A stretch of 46,532 bases of DNA from Bacillota bacterium (GCA_014360055.1 JACIYH010000017.1:1-46532), one strand, 5' to 3'; shown: positions 19,307-29,131, counted from the first letter of the stretch. The notes: generated from the letters alone by a model not told the origin. Translations and numbers: made by a program.

Positions 19307-20389
19307 ATGGCGACCCTGGAAAAGGAAGCCGTAACCGGGCGTACCATGACCCGCATTGAGGTGATCGGTCTGGTCATGGTACTCCTGGCCCTGGTGGGAC
19401 TGCTCGTGGGACCGGGGACCATCGCGGGGACCTTCGATGCCATGATCAAGAAGGTCTTCGACATCGTGGTGAAGATCTACATCACCGGTAGCCTGGGCAT
19501 CACCATCATGCTCAGCGTCATCGTCGGACGCGTGTTGGAGAGGCTGGGGTTCACGGATGCCCTCGTGCGCATCTTCGCCCCTATCGCCAACTGGATGAGG
19601 ATCAACCCCACGGTGATCATCCCCGCCGTGTACAACATCCTGGGCGACATCAACGCCGCGGGCCGCATCACCGGCCCCACCCTCAAGCAGGCCGGCGCCA
19701 CCAAGGCGGAGCAGAAAATCGCCGTCGCCACCATGGTGCAATCCCAGCAGTCCTTCTCTACGTTCATGCTGGGCATGCTGGCCATGACCCGGGCCGGCAT
19801 CGCGGTGTTCCCCGTGATCCTCATCGCCCTTTTCCTCCCGCTGGTGGTGATCCCGTTCCTGCTCAGCCGCACCATCTACCGGGATACCAGGCGGGTTGAA
19901 CTCAGGGAGTTGCCCCGGTTCACCCCCGCCAAGGGCGCCCTCGACACCATATTCGGCGCCGGGCGTGAGGGGGCAGAACTGGTGTTCCTCCTGATCATCC
20001 CCGCCGCGGTGGTGATCTTCGGGATCATCGGGGCCCTCGACTACCTGGGGATCTGGAAGCCCATTGAGAGCGGCCTCACCGCCGCCCTCACCGCCCTCAG
20101 CATTGAGCCCAAGACCGGCATCCTGTCGGTACTGGCCTCCCCCACCCTGGCCATGAACACGCTGAAGGACGTTTCGGCACAGGTGGCCCCCGCACTGGTG
20201 ATCGGGTCCTTCGTGCTGGCGGCGTCCGGCTTCCCCCTGCAGGTGATCTTCGGTCAGATCCCGGCGGTCTGGGCGCGGGTTTCCGACCTGACCGAGGCAG
20301 AGGCCATGGAGGCCGCCGTCCTGGGCACCGTCATACGCGTCCTCACCGCCGCCCTGCTGGCCGTCGCCCTCACCCCGCTCGTGTCCTGA
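19307..20389 (+). CDS. Nucleoside-recognition (Gate) domain membrane protein
   Basis: Multiple TM helices; GSLGITIMLSVIVGRVLERLGFTDALVRIFAPI, PTLAMNTLKDVS; RBS AAGGAGG. Confidence 0.75.
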   Translation: MATLEKEAVTGRTMTRIEVIGLVMVLLALVGLLVGPGTIAGTFDAMIKKVFDIVVKIYITGSLGITIMLSVIVGRVLERLGFTDALVRIFAPIANWMRINPTVIIPAVYNILGDINAAGRITGPTLKQAGATKAEQKIAVATMVQSQQSFSTFMLGMLAMTRAGIAVFPVILIALFLPLVVIPFLLSRTIYRDTRRVELRELPRFTPAKGALDTIFGAGREGAELVFLLIIPAAVVIFGIIGALDYLGIWKPIESGLTAALTALSIEPKTGILSVLASPTLAMNTLKDVSAQVAPALVIGSFVLAASGFPLQVIFGQIPAVWARVSDLTEAEAMEAAVLGTVIRVLTAALLAVALTPLVS

Positions 20390-20462
20390 CGGGCCGCGCA
20401 GGCAACCCTCCCGGGAGCCGCGCAACGCCGCTGACGGGGCAGGCGGTCGCAGGCCAGGCGGA

Positions 20463-21005
20463 TCAATGCCGCGCCAGCAGCGTGCGCATCTGGTCGGACA
20501 GGTCCAGCACGAAGAGGCCGCGTCCCAGCCAGTCCAGGCTCACGTCCGGCCGCCGCAGGGGAGCATCCAGGATCACCCGGCCCGCCTCATCCACCCACTG
20601 GGCGGCGAGACCTGCCAGCAGTTGGCCGGGATCGAGGAATACGTTGGTCTGGATCCTCACCCGCGTTCGCCGGACGTAGTCGGGTAGCGGCGCCGGTACC
20701 GCCGGCGCCGCTTCCACTGTACCCAGCCCCAGCGGCAGGGAGGTGTCGCGGTAGGTGCGATGCCGCCCGCTGGCCGCCAACCGCCTGCCCCCCAGTACCG
20801 TACCGTTGAGAAGATAGGTGTCGCTGCCGCTCCACGCCGGGGATCCCTGGTGATCGAACGTTACCTCCATAATGAGGTGGAGGCCCGGAGTAATGATGAC
20901 GGCGCTCTCCGCCACCAGCTCCAGCCCCGCCCGCACCGCTCGCATACTCGCACCCCCCGGAGTCCCCCTACCCAGATCCATATGCGGGTGGATGAATGCT
21001 ATCAT
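20463..21005 (-). CDS. Hypothetical protein (start may be ATG 20945)
   Basis: Intact ORF with beta-rich composition, not explained on the + strand. Confidence 0.5.
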   Translation of the reverse strand: MIAFIHPHMDLGRGTPGGASMRAVRAGLELVAESAVIITPGLHLIMEVTFDHQGSPAWSGSDTYLLNGTVLGGRRLAASGRHRTYRDTSLPLGLGTVEAAPAVPAPLPDYVRRTRVRIQTNVFLDPGQLLAGLAAQWVDEAGRVILDAPLRRPDVSLDWLGRGLFVLDLSDQMRTLLARH

Positions 21006-21053
21006 GGGGGGAACGCGGGGCGAAGGTGCGCCGTCATTCCTCGGGGACGGTCA

Positions 21054-21125
21054 CCGGCGTTTACCACCGACAGGGGACCGGTGGTTACAACTGGCGGGGG
21101 ACCGGGGGTTACCACTCGCAGGGGA
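21054..21125. repeat. 24-bp degenerate tandem repeat, 3 copies
   Basis: ccggcgtttaccaccgacagggga / ccggtggttacaactggcggggga / ccgggggttaccactcgcagggga. Confidence 0.85.
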
Positions 21126-21177
21126 CCGGACGCCCCGGGTGGTCCCGTACAACACTCAGGTTGCGGGGGTGTGGCGC

Positions 21178-22062
21178 ATGGCCGTGCGCAAGGTGGCGGC
21201 CGTGGTGGCTGCGGTGCTCGTGGTGGCGGCGGCGCTATCCTTCGAGCCCGTCCGTACCGAGGCGGGGGAGTTCCTGGACGTCTTCCGGGTGAAACGGCTC
21301 AAGGTGGTTACCATTACTCCCCAGGACATGGCCCAGCTGCAGGAACTCTTGCAGCGCGGGGGAACCGCCGACCTGGAGAGCTTCGGGCGCGTGGAGGTCA
21401 CCGGCGAAGCCGCCAGCCGGACGGTTACGGCGGGCGAGGCCGAGGAGGCCCTGGGCTATCCCTTGCGCTTGCCCCACCGCAGGCTGCTCGGCCCCTATGG
21501 AGACCCGCTCTTCCAACTGGACGTCCTGCCCACCGTGTCCCTGACCCTCAACGTGGGGAATGTGAACACCTTCCTGCGGTCCCTGGGCAGCCGCGACCTT
21601 CTGCCTGCGACCCTGGAAGGCAAGACTTTCACCATCAAGGGATACCCCGTCTGCACGGCCCTCTACCGGGGCCAGGCGGGTCACCTCAGGGTAATCCAGG
21701 GCCGCAGTCCCGAACTGATCGTACCACCCGGCGTGGATGTGGCCGCAGTGCGGACCGCCCTCCTGGGCATCCCGGGACTGCCCGAGAACCTGCGCCGCCA
21801 GCTGGAGTCGATCACCGACTGGCGGCACACCCTGCCCATCCCGGCCGTAGAGGGTACCTGCACCCACGTGACGGTCAACGGTTCACCGGGCGTGTTCTGG
21901 TCCATACCGGAGGGCCAGCCTCCCACCGGGGCCAGCACACCCGGGACGCCCACGCACCCCTCCACCCTTTTTTGGGAGGAGGACGGCGTGCTCTATGCCA
22001 TCCAGGGCCGCCTCCTCCTCAGCCAGGCCATGGACCTGGCCCGCTCCATGGGCGTACGCTGA
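21178..22062 (+). CDS. Exported hypothetical protein, co-transcribed with ABC transporter
   Basis: N-terminal TM/signal MAVRKVAAVVAAVLVVAAALS; abuts the ATPase gene. Confidence 0.65.
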   Translation: MAVRKVAAVVAAVLVVAAALSFEPVRTEAGEFLDVFRVKRLKVVTITPQDMAQLQELLQRGGTADLESFGRVEVTGEAASRTVTAGEAEEALGYPLRLPHRRLLGPYGDPLFQLDVLPTVSLTLNVGNVNTFLRSLGSRDLLPATLEGKTFTIKGYPVCTALYRGQAGHLRVIQGRSPELIVPPGVDVAAVRTALLGIPGLPENLRRQLESITDWRHTLPIPAVEGTCTHVTVNGSPGVFWSIPEGQPPTGASTPGTPTHPSTLFWEEDGVLYAIQGRLLLSQAMDLARSMGVR

Positions 22063-23025
22063 GTGGCCATGAATGCCGTAGTCACCCGCGGCCTCACCAA
22101 GCTCTACGGCAACCGGCTGGGCTGCCGGGACATCGACCTGGAAGTGCCGGCGGGGTGCGTCTTTGGCTTCCTGGGACCAAACGGCGCCGGCAAGAGCACT
22201 CTGGTGAAGGTACTGGTGGGCCTGCTGCACCCAACGGCGGGTGAGGCCCGGCTGCTGGGCCGCCCCCTGGGCGACATCCCGGTCCGCCGCCGCATCGGCT
22301 ACCTACCCGAGAACTTCCGCTACCAGGACTGGCTCACGGGGGCGGAACTGCTGCATTTCCACGCTGCCCTGTGCGGCCTCCCAGCCGGCGAACGCCGCCG
22401 GCGCATCGGGGAAACCCTGGAGTTGGTGGGGCTCACCGGGCGGGAGCACCACCGGGTGCGCACCTACTCCAAGGGGATGCAGCAGCGCCTGGGAGTGGCG
22501 TGCGCCCTCATCGGGGATCCCGACCTGGTGTTCCTCGACGAGCCCACTTCGGCCCTGGACCCGCTCGGCCGCCGCGAGATGCGCGAACTGATCGTGCGGC
22601 TGCGCGAGCGTGGCAAGACGGTCTTCCTCAACAGTCACCTTCTGGGCGAGGTAGAGGCCGTCTGTGACACGGTGGCCATCATCAACAAGGGTGAGATCGT
22701 AGCCCGCGGCCGGCTGGACGACCTGCTGGCCCCCACCGTCCAGGTGGAGATGGACATCGAGGGGCTGACCCCCGGCCTGGAAGAGGCCCTGGCCGCGCAG
22801 GCCACGGAGTGCCACCGCAATGGCTCCCGCCTCACCCTCACCCTCGCCCGCAGAGCAGACGTCCCGCGCCTGGCCGAAACCGTTGTCGCCGCAGGCGGGC
22901 GCCTCCACTCGCTCATCCCCCGCCAGCGCTCCCTGGAAGACCTGTTCGTACAGGTAATCCGCGGCGAGGGCCGGCCCGGAGACCCCCATACCGCCCCGCC
23001 GGGGGGGCCACCGACGTGTTCGTGA
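22063..23025 (+). CDS. ABC transporter ATP-binding protein
   Basis: GPNGAGKST, YSKGMQQRLGVA, LVFLDEPTSALDP. Confidence 0.95.
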   Translation: MAMNAVVTRGLTKLYGNRLGCRDIDLEVPAGCVFGFLGPNGAGKSTLVKVLVGLLHPTAGEARLLGRPLGDIPVRRRIGYLPENFRYQDWLTGAELLHFHAALCGLPAGERRRRIGETLELVGLTGREHHRVRTYSKGMQQRLGVACALIGDPDLVFLDEPTSALDPLGRREMRELIVRLRERGKTVFLNSHLLGEVEAVCDTVAIINKGEIVARGRLDDLLAPTVQVEMDIEGLTPGLEEALAAQATECHRNGSRLTLTLARRADVPRLAETVVAAGGRLHSLIPRQRSLEDLFVQVIRGEGRPGDPHTAPPGGPPTCS

Positions 23026-23849
23026 TCGCGCAGCTCACCTTCCGGGAAACGGTACGCCGCCGGGTCCTGTTGCTGACCCTCGTCCTGACCGTGATCTTCC
23101 TGGTGCTCTTCACCCTGGGGGTACGGGCGGCCGCGCGGCAAATCTCGCCCGTGGAGCGGGAACTCACGGCCTCGGTCCTGGGGACCCAACTCCTGGTGTT
23201 GGGCCTGTTCTTCGGGAACTTCATCGTAGCCTTCCTGACCATATTCTCCGCCGTGGGCGTGGTCTCTGCCGAGTTGGAGAACGGTGTCCTGCAGACCATC
23301 GTGACCCGCCCGCTCTCCCGGGCCGCCGTGATCGGGGGTAAGTACGCCGGGCTGGGCACCCTGCTCGTCCTGTACGCGGCCCTGTACTTCGGGGCCATCC
23401 TGGCCATCGTGCGGCACTACACGGGCACGAGCACCACCGGGGAGCCCGGTGCCCTCGCCCTCTTCTGCCTGATCCCGCTCACCTTGCTGGCGGTGACCGT
23501 GCTGGGCAGCACATCCCTGCCCACCGTGGCCAACGGCGTGGCGGTGCTGGGCCTCTACGTGGTGGCCTTCGTGGGGGGCATGGTGGAACAGGTGGGGGCC
23601 CTGATCGACAACCTCACCATGCAGCGCCTGGGCATCCTGTCCAGCCTGATCCTCCCCTCCGACGCCCTCTACCGCAAGATCGTGGCGGTTCTCACCGGGG
23701 CATCGGGGGACCCTTTCATGGTCCTCCGCCAGTTGGGCCCGCTGGGCAGCCTGTCCGAGCCCAGCGTGTGGATGATCGTCTATGCGCTGCTCTACACCGC
23801 CGGGCTGGTGGCACTGGCCATCCGCTCCTTTTCCCGCCGCGACATCTAG
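23016..23849 (+). CDS. ABC-2 type permease
   Basis: GTG start 23016 overlapping the ATPase stop by 10 nt; six predicted TM segments. Confidence 0.85.
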   Translation: MFVIAQLTFRETVRRRVLLLTLVLTVIFLVLFTLGVRAAARQISPVERELTASVLGTQLLVLGLFFGNFIVAFLTIFSAVGVVSAELENGVLQTIVTRPLSRAAVIGGKYAGLGTLLVLYAALYFGAILAIVRHYTGTSTTGEPGALALFCLIPLTLLAVTVLGSTSLPTVANGVAVLGLYVVAFVGGMVEQVGALIDNLTMQRLGILSSLILPSDALYRKIVAVLTGASGDPFMVLRQLGPLGSLSEPSVWMIVYALLYTAGLVALAIRSFSRRDI

Positions 23850-23899
23850 AGCCAGGCCGGGGCGAAATGTCGCTGTGGGAAGCCATGGGCCCGCCCGGG

Positions 23900-25081
23900 T
23901 CACAGCTCGGCAGCCTGTACCAGGAGGTGCCGCGGCATGAGGAGCGGACCGGGCAAGGGCACGTCCGGTGCCGGCCTAATTCCAGCGTAAATCCTCGCCG
24001 TGTCGGCCGGACCATCCGCTGGCCGAACCCCCGCGGTCTCCGCCGCACCGCCCAACAGCTCCACCCAGGCGTTGTCGCGGGAGAACGAGAGAGTCTCGTA
24101 GTACGAGCTCCACTTACGGTATTCTGCGGGGGACACCGGCAGGAAGACGGTCAGGTACCGGTGGCGATCGGGCGGTTCGGGCTCGCGGCCCGTGATCACC
24201 ACCCTCGCGACCGCATCCCGCAGCCGCTGCAGGGCACCGGCGCAGGGGTGATGGGGCCAGCCACCGCGCAGCAGACTCCACAGTTCGCCGGCGGCCCCCA
24301 GCCCCTCCCCACGGGCCACCCTGGCGCCCCCCCCGGCGACCGGTACCGCTTCCGGCGTTCCCGGCGCGGAAGAGAGGCCGAGCAGGCAGCAGGCCAGTTC
24401 GTGGGCAGCCTGCTTGATGCGCGCAAACCGGCGCGGGGTGAGGTACACGGCCAGGGCGGGGAACTCGCAGGCACCCGCGATGGCCTGAAGGAGGACAGCC
24501 ACAGGGTTGCGGGCTGCTTCCTCTCCACCCTGGCCCAGCCTGTCCAGGACCTCTCCGTACGGCCAACCCTCCAGCGGTGACATCTCGAGGGGGACGATCA
24601 GGTGGCGGGCGGCGGGGGGGCCCGAGGTGGCCAGTTCATGGGCCACTTCTACCGCATTCATGTAACACGCGTCCATCATGAGTACGTCAACGGCCCTGCC
24701 CGCGTGAAGTTGCGCCAGAGCGAGGGCACGGGCCAGCCCGCTCACCCCCATGATGCAGGCAGCACCATGGGCGAAGTCGGTGAGAGCACCCACGATGCCT
24801 GCGCCGTGGCCGGACAGGATCAGCAGGTGGCGTGGGGAGGACGATCTCTCCAGGCCCCAGCGTACGAAGTCGTAGAGCGTACGGGGGTCAGCCAGGTTGA
24901 CATCTCCCGGCTCTCCCCCGCGTGTCCACGAACCACGCCGCGGGGCCACCGGGATCTGCGGTAACCCGGGAGACTGGACGACGACCTCCATTGGACTCCC
25001 CTCCGCAGGGAGGAACCACCGGGCCACGGGCCCCGCCCCTGCCCCCGGCCCCGTCAGGTATATCAGCACCGTCCACAACAT
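23900..25081 (-). CDS. C11 clostripain-like cysteine peptidase (clan CD)
   Basis: WTVLIYLTGPGAG N-terminus, SGHGAG (His), DVLMMDACYMNAVEVAHEL (Cys), EGWPYGEVL; start ATG 25081. Confidence 0.8.
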   Translation of the reverse strand: MLWTVLIYLTGPGAGAGPVARWFLPAEGSPMEVVVQSPGLPQIPVAPRRGSWTRGGEPGDVNLADPRTLYDFVRWGLERSSSPRHLLILSGHGAGIVGALTDFAHGAACIMGVSGLARALALAQLHAGRAVDVLMMDACYMNAVEVAHELATSGPPAARHLIVPLEMSPLEGWPYGEVLDRLGQGGEEAARNPVAVLLQAIAGACEFPALAVYLTPRRFARIKQAAHELACCLLGLSSAPGTPEAVPVAGGGARVARGEGLGAAGELWSLLRGGWPHHPCAGALQRLRDAVARVVITGREPEPPDRHRYLTVFLPVSPAEYRKWSSYYETLSFSRDNAWVELLGGAAETAGVRPADGPADTARIYAGIRPAPDVPLPGPLLMPRHLLVQAAEL

Positions 25082-25186
25082 GCGCCTCGACCGCCCGGAC
25101 CTGCACGTTCTCTCAACAGTGTACGGCTTCGGCCCATTTGAGTTCCTGCGGGGGGCGATCATCCGGCGGGATAGGCCCGTGACATA

Positions 25187-26257
25187 ATGTCGCTGCCCGG
25201 CATAAGGATGGTTACGGAAGACTGCCTCCGCAGAGGGGATACCATGGCGCAGGAAGAAATGCCGCGGGACAAGGTGGCACCATCCAGCGGTCTCGCAGGT
25301 GGTGCCGTAGGGGAAAGGCTGACGGCAGCACGGACGGCTGCCACCATCGGGCCCCAGCGCCCCCTCACCCAGAGCGCCCTTCTCACCCTGAGGGGAGACT
25401 ACGTGGCCGCCGGGGTGGGCATGCGCAACCTTGGCTCGGGGCAGATCGTCATCGACCTGCCGCCGGGGTCCACTATCGTCCGGGCCTGGCTGTACTGGTC
25501 CATCATTCGGCAAACTGTGGCCGGCCCGGCGCCCGCCACCGCGAAGCTGAACGGCCAGGACATCACCGGCACACTGATCGCCACCACTGGCAGCCCCGGC
25601 TGGCCCGACATCGCGCAGGCCGAAGCGGGAACTACGCTGGCGGACGTTTTCCGTGCCGATGTCACGGGGATGGCCGTGCCCGGCGCCAACAGTCTGAGCA
25701 ACTTCCCGTCCGGGCTGACAGATGGAACCGCGCCGCAGGATGCCCCTTCCGCCTTTCCTCTCCTCAACGGCGCATCGCTGGTGGTGGTATTCAGCAACCC
25801 GGCCTTCCCGCTCAAGACGGTGGTGGTCAACGACGGGGGCCAGACGCTGTTCGGCACCAGCGCGTCCACGCTGCTGACCGGTTTCGTGGCGACCGGTCCG
25901 GTGGCGGCAAGAACCACCTACGTGGTATCTGACGGCCAGGCCAGGTTTCTCAGCGATACCGCGTCTTTCAACGGCACCCCCGTGGCGGGCCCGGGGGCGG
26001 CCCTGAAGCCCAACGACGCTTTCGATGGCGCGGACGGCGCCGCCTTCTTCCCCCTTGACGGACTCTGGGACACCCCGACGGTGGACGTCAGTCACCTGGT
26101 GAGCCCCGGGGATACCTCCGCCGTGGCTGCCATCACCGCGGGGGCCGGCGGGGGCAGCGACGTGCTGACGTATGTAGCGCAGGTCCTCTCCGTCACCACG
26201 GCAGAATTCGTCGGGGTGCGCGGCTACCACATTCCCCACACGGTACCTCTAACCTAG
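25187..26257 (+). CDS. Putative secreted beta-sandwich protein (DUF3344-like)
   Basis: GSTIVRAWLYWSIIRQTVAG...AKLNGQDITGT pattern; start may be ATG 25244. Confidence 0.5.
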   Translation: MSLPGIRMVTEDCLRRGDTMAQEEMPRDKVAPSSGLAGGAVGERLTAARTAATIGPQRPLTQSALLTLRGDYVAAGVGMRNLGSGQIVIDLPPGSTIVRAWLYWSIIRQTVAGPAPATAKLNGQDITGTLIATTGSPGWPDIAQAEAGTTLADVFRADVTGMAVPGANSLSNFPSGLTDGTAPQDAPSAFPLLNGASLVVVFSNPAFPLKTVVVNDGGQTLFGTSASTLLTGFVATGPVAARTTYVVSDGQARFLSDTASFNGTPVAGPGAALKPNDAFDGADGAAFFPLDGLWDTPTVDVSHLVSPGDTSAVAAITAGAGGGSDVLTYVAQVLSVTTAEFVGVRGYHIPHTVPLT

Positions 26258-26355
26258 AGTCGGGTGAGGGCAAAATCCAGCTGGCGATGTCCTCCGCCCG
26301 CCCCGGTCATCAGATGACGGGCGCCCATCGCTCCGCCACCCAGCCCGCGCTGCAC

Positions 26356-28182
26356 CTACCCCATCTTCTCATACAGGAGATCCGTCAGGTCCCCCGTGAG
26401 ACGGGCGGCTTCCTCTTCGTCCCCCCGCTTCTCGGCGCGCTCGATGGCGGTGATCAGGCCCAACAGGGCGGCGGCCTGCTCCGGGTCGAGTTCCCGGGCC
26501 AGCCGCCTGGCCCGGCGCAGCACGGCGCGGCGCTTCCTTACCCGGGGCCCCGCGGGCCGGTCTCCCTCCGGCGGCCTGTCGGACGTACCCGACTCCCCGT
26601 CCGGCTCCTCACCGGCCGCCCCGCCTGCCTCCCACCCCGGCTCCCTGCCTGGCTCCGTCCCGGCGACGACCCGACCTGACCCGGGTACACCGGTGTCGAC
26701 GGCGGCTGCGGTCTGCTCGCGGGCCCGGCCCTCGCCCCTGACGATGGTGATCTCCTTCGCCTTACCCGTCGACCTTTCCGTGGCCGACACGTGGATGATC
26801 CCATCGATGTCGTAGTCGAACTGCACTACGATCTCCGGTTTTCCGGCCGGCATGGGGGGAATCCCGTCCAGGGTGAACTCCCCCAGCAGCGTGTTCTTGG
26901 AGGCGATCATACTCTCGCCCTGGTACACCTTGATGGTGACAGCCTTCTGGTTGTCCTCCACGGTGGTGAAGACTTCGGCCCGCGAGCAGGGGATGGCCGT
27001 GTTACGCGGGATGATGACGCTCATCACGTCCGGGTGGATGATGCCGAACTGGGTTCCCAGCACCTTGATGCCCAGCGAGTGGGCGGCGACGTCGACGAAG
27101 ACCATGTCCAGCGGCTCGCCCGCTATGATCCCCGCCTGGATCGCCGCGCCCAGAGCGACGCACTCATCGGGATTGATTTCCCCGTGCGGCAACTGACCCA
27201 GGTGCGTCCTGACCAGTTCCACCACGGCGGGGATGCGCGTGGAGCCCCCCACCAGCAGGACCATATCCAGGTCGACGGGCTTCAACTGCGCATCCTGCAG
27301 GGCGCGCTTCACCAGGGCTACGGTTTCCTCCAGGAGGTCGGCGATCATCTTTTCGAACTCGGCGCGGGAAATCTCCTCATCCAGGTTGAGGGGTTGACCG
27401 TTCCGCTCGGCGATGAAGGGTTCGCTCACGCGGGTGAAGGGACGCGTGGAAAGCCTTATTTTGGCCTCTTCCGCCGCTCGCGTCACGCGGGCGAGGGCGC
27501 GCCGATCCTGGCGCAGGTCCACCCCGTGGCGATCCGCAAAACGACGGCACAGGAAATCCACCAGGCGCGCGTCGAAGTCGTCTCCTCCCAGGTGATTGTT
27601 GCCCGCGGTGGCCACGACTTCCACGACGCCCTCGCTGACTTCCACCACCGAGACGTCAAACGTTCCGCCACCCAGGTCGTAAACCAGGACCCGCTGGCTG
27701 CCTCCGCGCTCCAGGCCATAGGCCAGCGCGGCGGCGGTGGGCTCGTTGATAATCCGTACCACTTCCAGCCCCGCCAGCTCCCCCGCTTCCCGGGTGGCCT
27801 GGCGCTGGCCATCGGTGAAGTAGGCCGGGACGGTGATCACCGCCCGGCGGACATCCTGACCGAGGGCGGAAGCCGCTATGGCTCTCAACCGCTCCAGGAT
27901 GAAGGCCGAAATCTGAGGCGGCGTGTACCGCTTATCGCCCAGGGGAAGGCTGATGTCCTGTCCCATCACCCTCTTCACGGATTTGATGGTCCGCTCCGGG
28001 TAGAGGACGTACTGGTTCCGCGCCGGATGGCCCACCAGCAGGTCCCCCTCCGGAGAGAGGCCCACCACCGAGGGCAGCAACCTCTCCCCCTCTGGAGTGG
28101 TCAGGACCTGGGGACGGCCCTCCCGGATCGCCGCCACTACCGAGTTCGTCGTGCCCAGATCGATTCCCACGATCGTCTCCAT
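26356..28182 (-). CDS. dnaK: Hsp70/DnaK-family chaperone with atypical C-terminus
   Basis: METIVGIDLGTTNSVVA; VYDLGGGTFDVSVV; VLLVGGSTRIPAV; RBS GGAGGAGTCTT upstream of ATG 28182. Confidence 0.95.
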   Translation of the reverse strand: METIVGIDLGTTNSVVAAIREGRPQVLTTPEGERLLPSVVGLSPEGDLLVGHPARNQYVLYPERTIKSVKRVMGQDISLPLGDKRYTPPQISAFILERLRAIAASALGQDVRRAVITVPAYFTDGQRQATREAGELAGLEVVRIINEPTAAALAYGLERGGSQRVLVYDLGGGTFDVSVVEVSEGVVEVVATAGNNHLGGDDFDARLVDFLCRRFADRHGVDLRQDRRALARVTRAAEEAKIRLSTRPFTRVSEPFIAERNGQPLNLDEEISRAEFEKMIADLLEETVALVKRALQDAQLKPVDLDMVLLVGGSTRIPAVVELVRTHLGQLPHGEINPDECVALGAAIQAGIIAGEPLDMVFVDVAAHSLGIKVLGTQFGIIHPDVMSVIIPRNTAIPCSRAEVFTTVEDNQKAVTIKVYQGESMIASKNTLLGEFTLDGIPPMPAGKPEIVVQFDYDIDGIIHVSATERSTGKAKEITIVRGEGRAREQTAAAVDTGVPGSGRVVAGTEPGREPGWEAGGAAGEEPDGESGTSDRPPEGDRPAGPRVRKRRAVLRRARRLARELDPEQAAALLGLITAIERAEKRGDEEEAARLTGDLTDLLYEKMG

Positions 28183-29131
28183 AAGACTCCTCCTCCGCAC
28201 CCGCCAGCTCCGCACCAGCCATCTCCGCGCCCCCCTGGTCGCCCGTCAGCTCCCTCGCCGCCCGGTCCGTGTCCGTCGGCTCGGTACCCACCCGCCTGTT
28301 ACCACCGCCCGCAGGCCATTTCCCCACCACCACCTGCGCATACCTGATCACCTGGCCCTGCCAGGCGTAACCGGCCGCCACCTCTGCCAGCACCTTCCCC
28401 GCCAGGCTCTCTTCGGCCACCGGAATGGCCTCCACCGCCCGGTGGCAATAGGGGTCGAACTGTCGGCCAACCGTCTCCAGACGCTCGATCCCCAGGCCGG
28501 CCAGGATCTCCTGGCAGCGGGTCAGGTACCCCTCCATGGCCTGACGGACGGCCTCCCGCTCCACGTACCCCGCCCGCGCCGCCGAGTCGCCTTCCGGCTC
28601 CGGGTACCCCGCCCTGGCCCGGGGGAGGGCCTCCGGTTCCGGGCACCCCCCCTGCGTGTGGGGGACAACCTCCCCGGTCGCCACCCCGCGCTCCTCCTGG
28701 GCAGACAGGGACCGCAGCGCCGCCTCCAGGCCATCCACCAGGGGGAGCAGCTGCTCCGCCAGCACGGCGAGCACTTCCGCCTGTGCCTCCCTGCGCTCGG
28801 TGTCCCGCACGCTCGCCACCCGCTCCCGGTAGCGCTCCCCTTCCCGGCGTAACTCAGCCATCGCCTCCCGGTAGCGCTCCCCTTCCCGCCGCAGTACCTG
28901 CACGGCCTGTTCCCACGACTCCGCCTGGTCCTCCAGTTGGACGGTCCACTCCAGGTGCCACTTACCCAACCGGGCCACCTCGCGGCACAGGTCCTGCAGG
29001 CAAGTGCTCATCTCCTCCACCTGCCGCGAGAGTCGCGCCATTTCAACTTCCAACCCGGCCCGCCGCGCGTCGCCCCTGCGCAGCCGACCCAGCCGGGCCC
29101 TCAATCTGCCCCACAGTCCCCTTCCACTCAT
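27932..29131 (-). CDS. grpE: GrpE-like nucleotide exchange factor (extended tail; 3' end overlaps dnaK)
   Basis: Coiled coil then LLPLVDGLEAALRSL...LAGLGIERLETVGRQFDPYCHRAVEAIPVAEESLAGKVLAEVAAGYAWQGQVIRYAQVVVGK; ATG 29131 overlaps upstream stop. Confidence 0.8.
   Translation of the reverse strand: MSGRGLWGRLRARLGRLRRGDARRAGLEVEMARLSRQVEEMSTCLQDLCREVARLGKWHLEWTVQLEDQAESWEQAVQVLRREGERYREAMAELRREGERYRERVASVRDTERREAQAEVLAVLAEQLLPLVDGLEAALRSLSAQEERGVATGEVVPHTQGGCPEPEALPRARAGYPEPEGDSAARAGYVEREAVRQAMEGYLTRCQEILAGLGIERLETVGRQFDPYCHRAVEAIPVAEESLAGKVLAEVAAGYAWQGQVIRYAQVVVGKWPAGGGNRRVGTEPTDTDRAARELTGDQGGAEMAGAELAGAEEESYGDDRGNRSGHDELGSGGDPGGPSPGPDHSRGGEVAALGGGPLSGGGPAGGPSGAEPVRPLPGADHQIREEGDGTGHQPSPGR

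Noticed and set aside
21054-21125. CRISPR array
   Set aside because: Repeats are contiguous 24-mers with no spacers and are degenerate.
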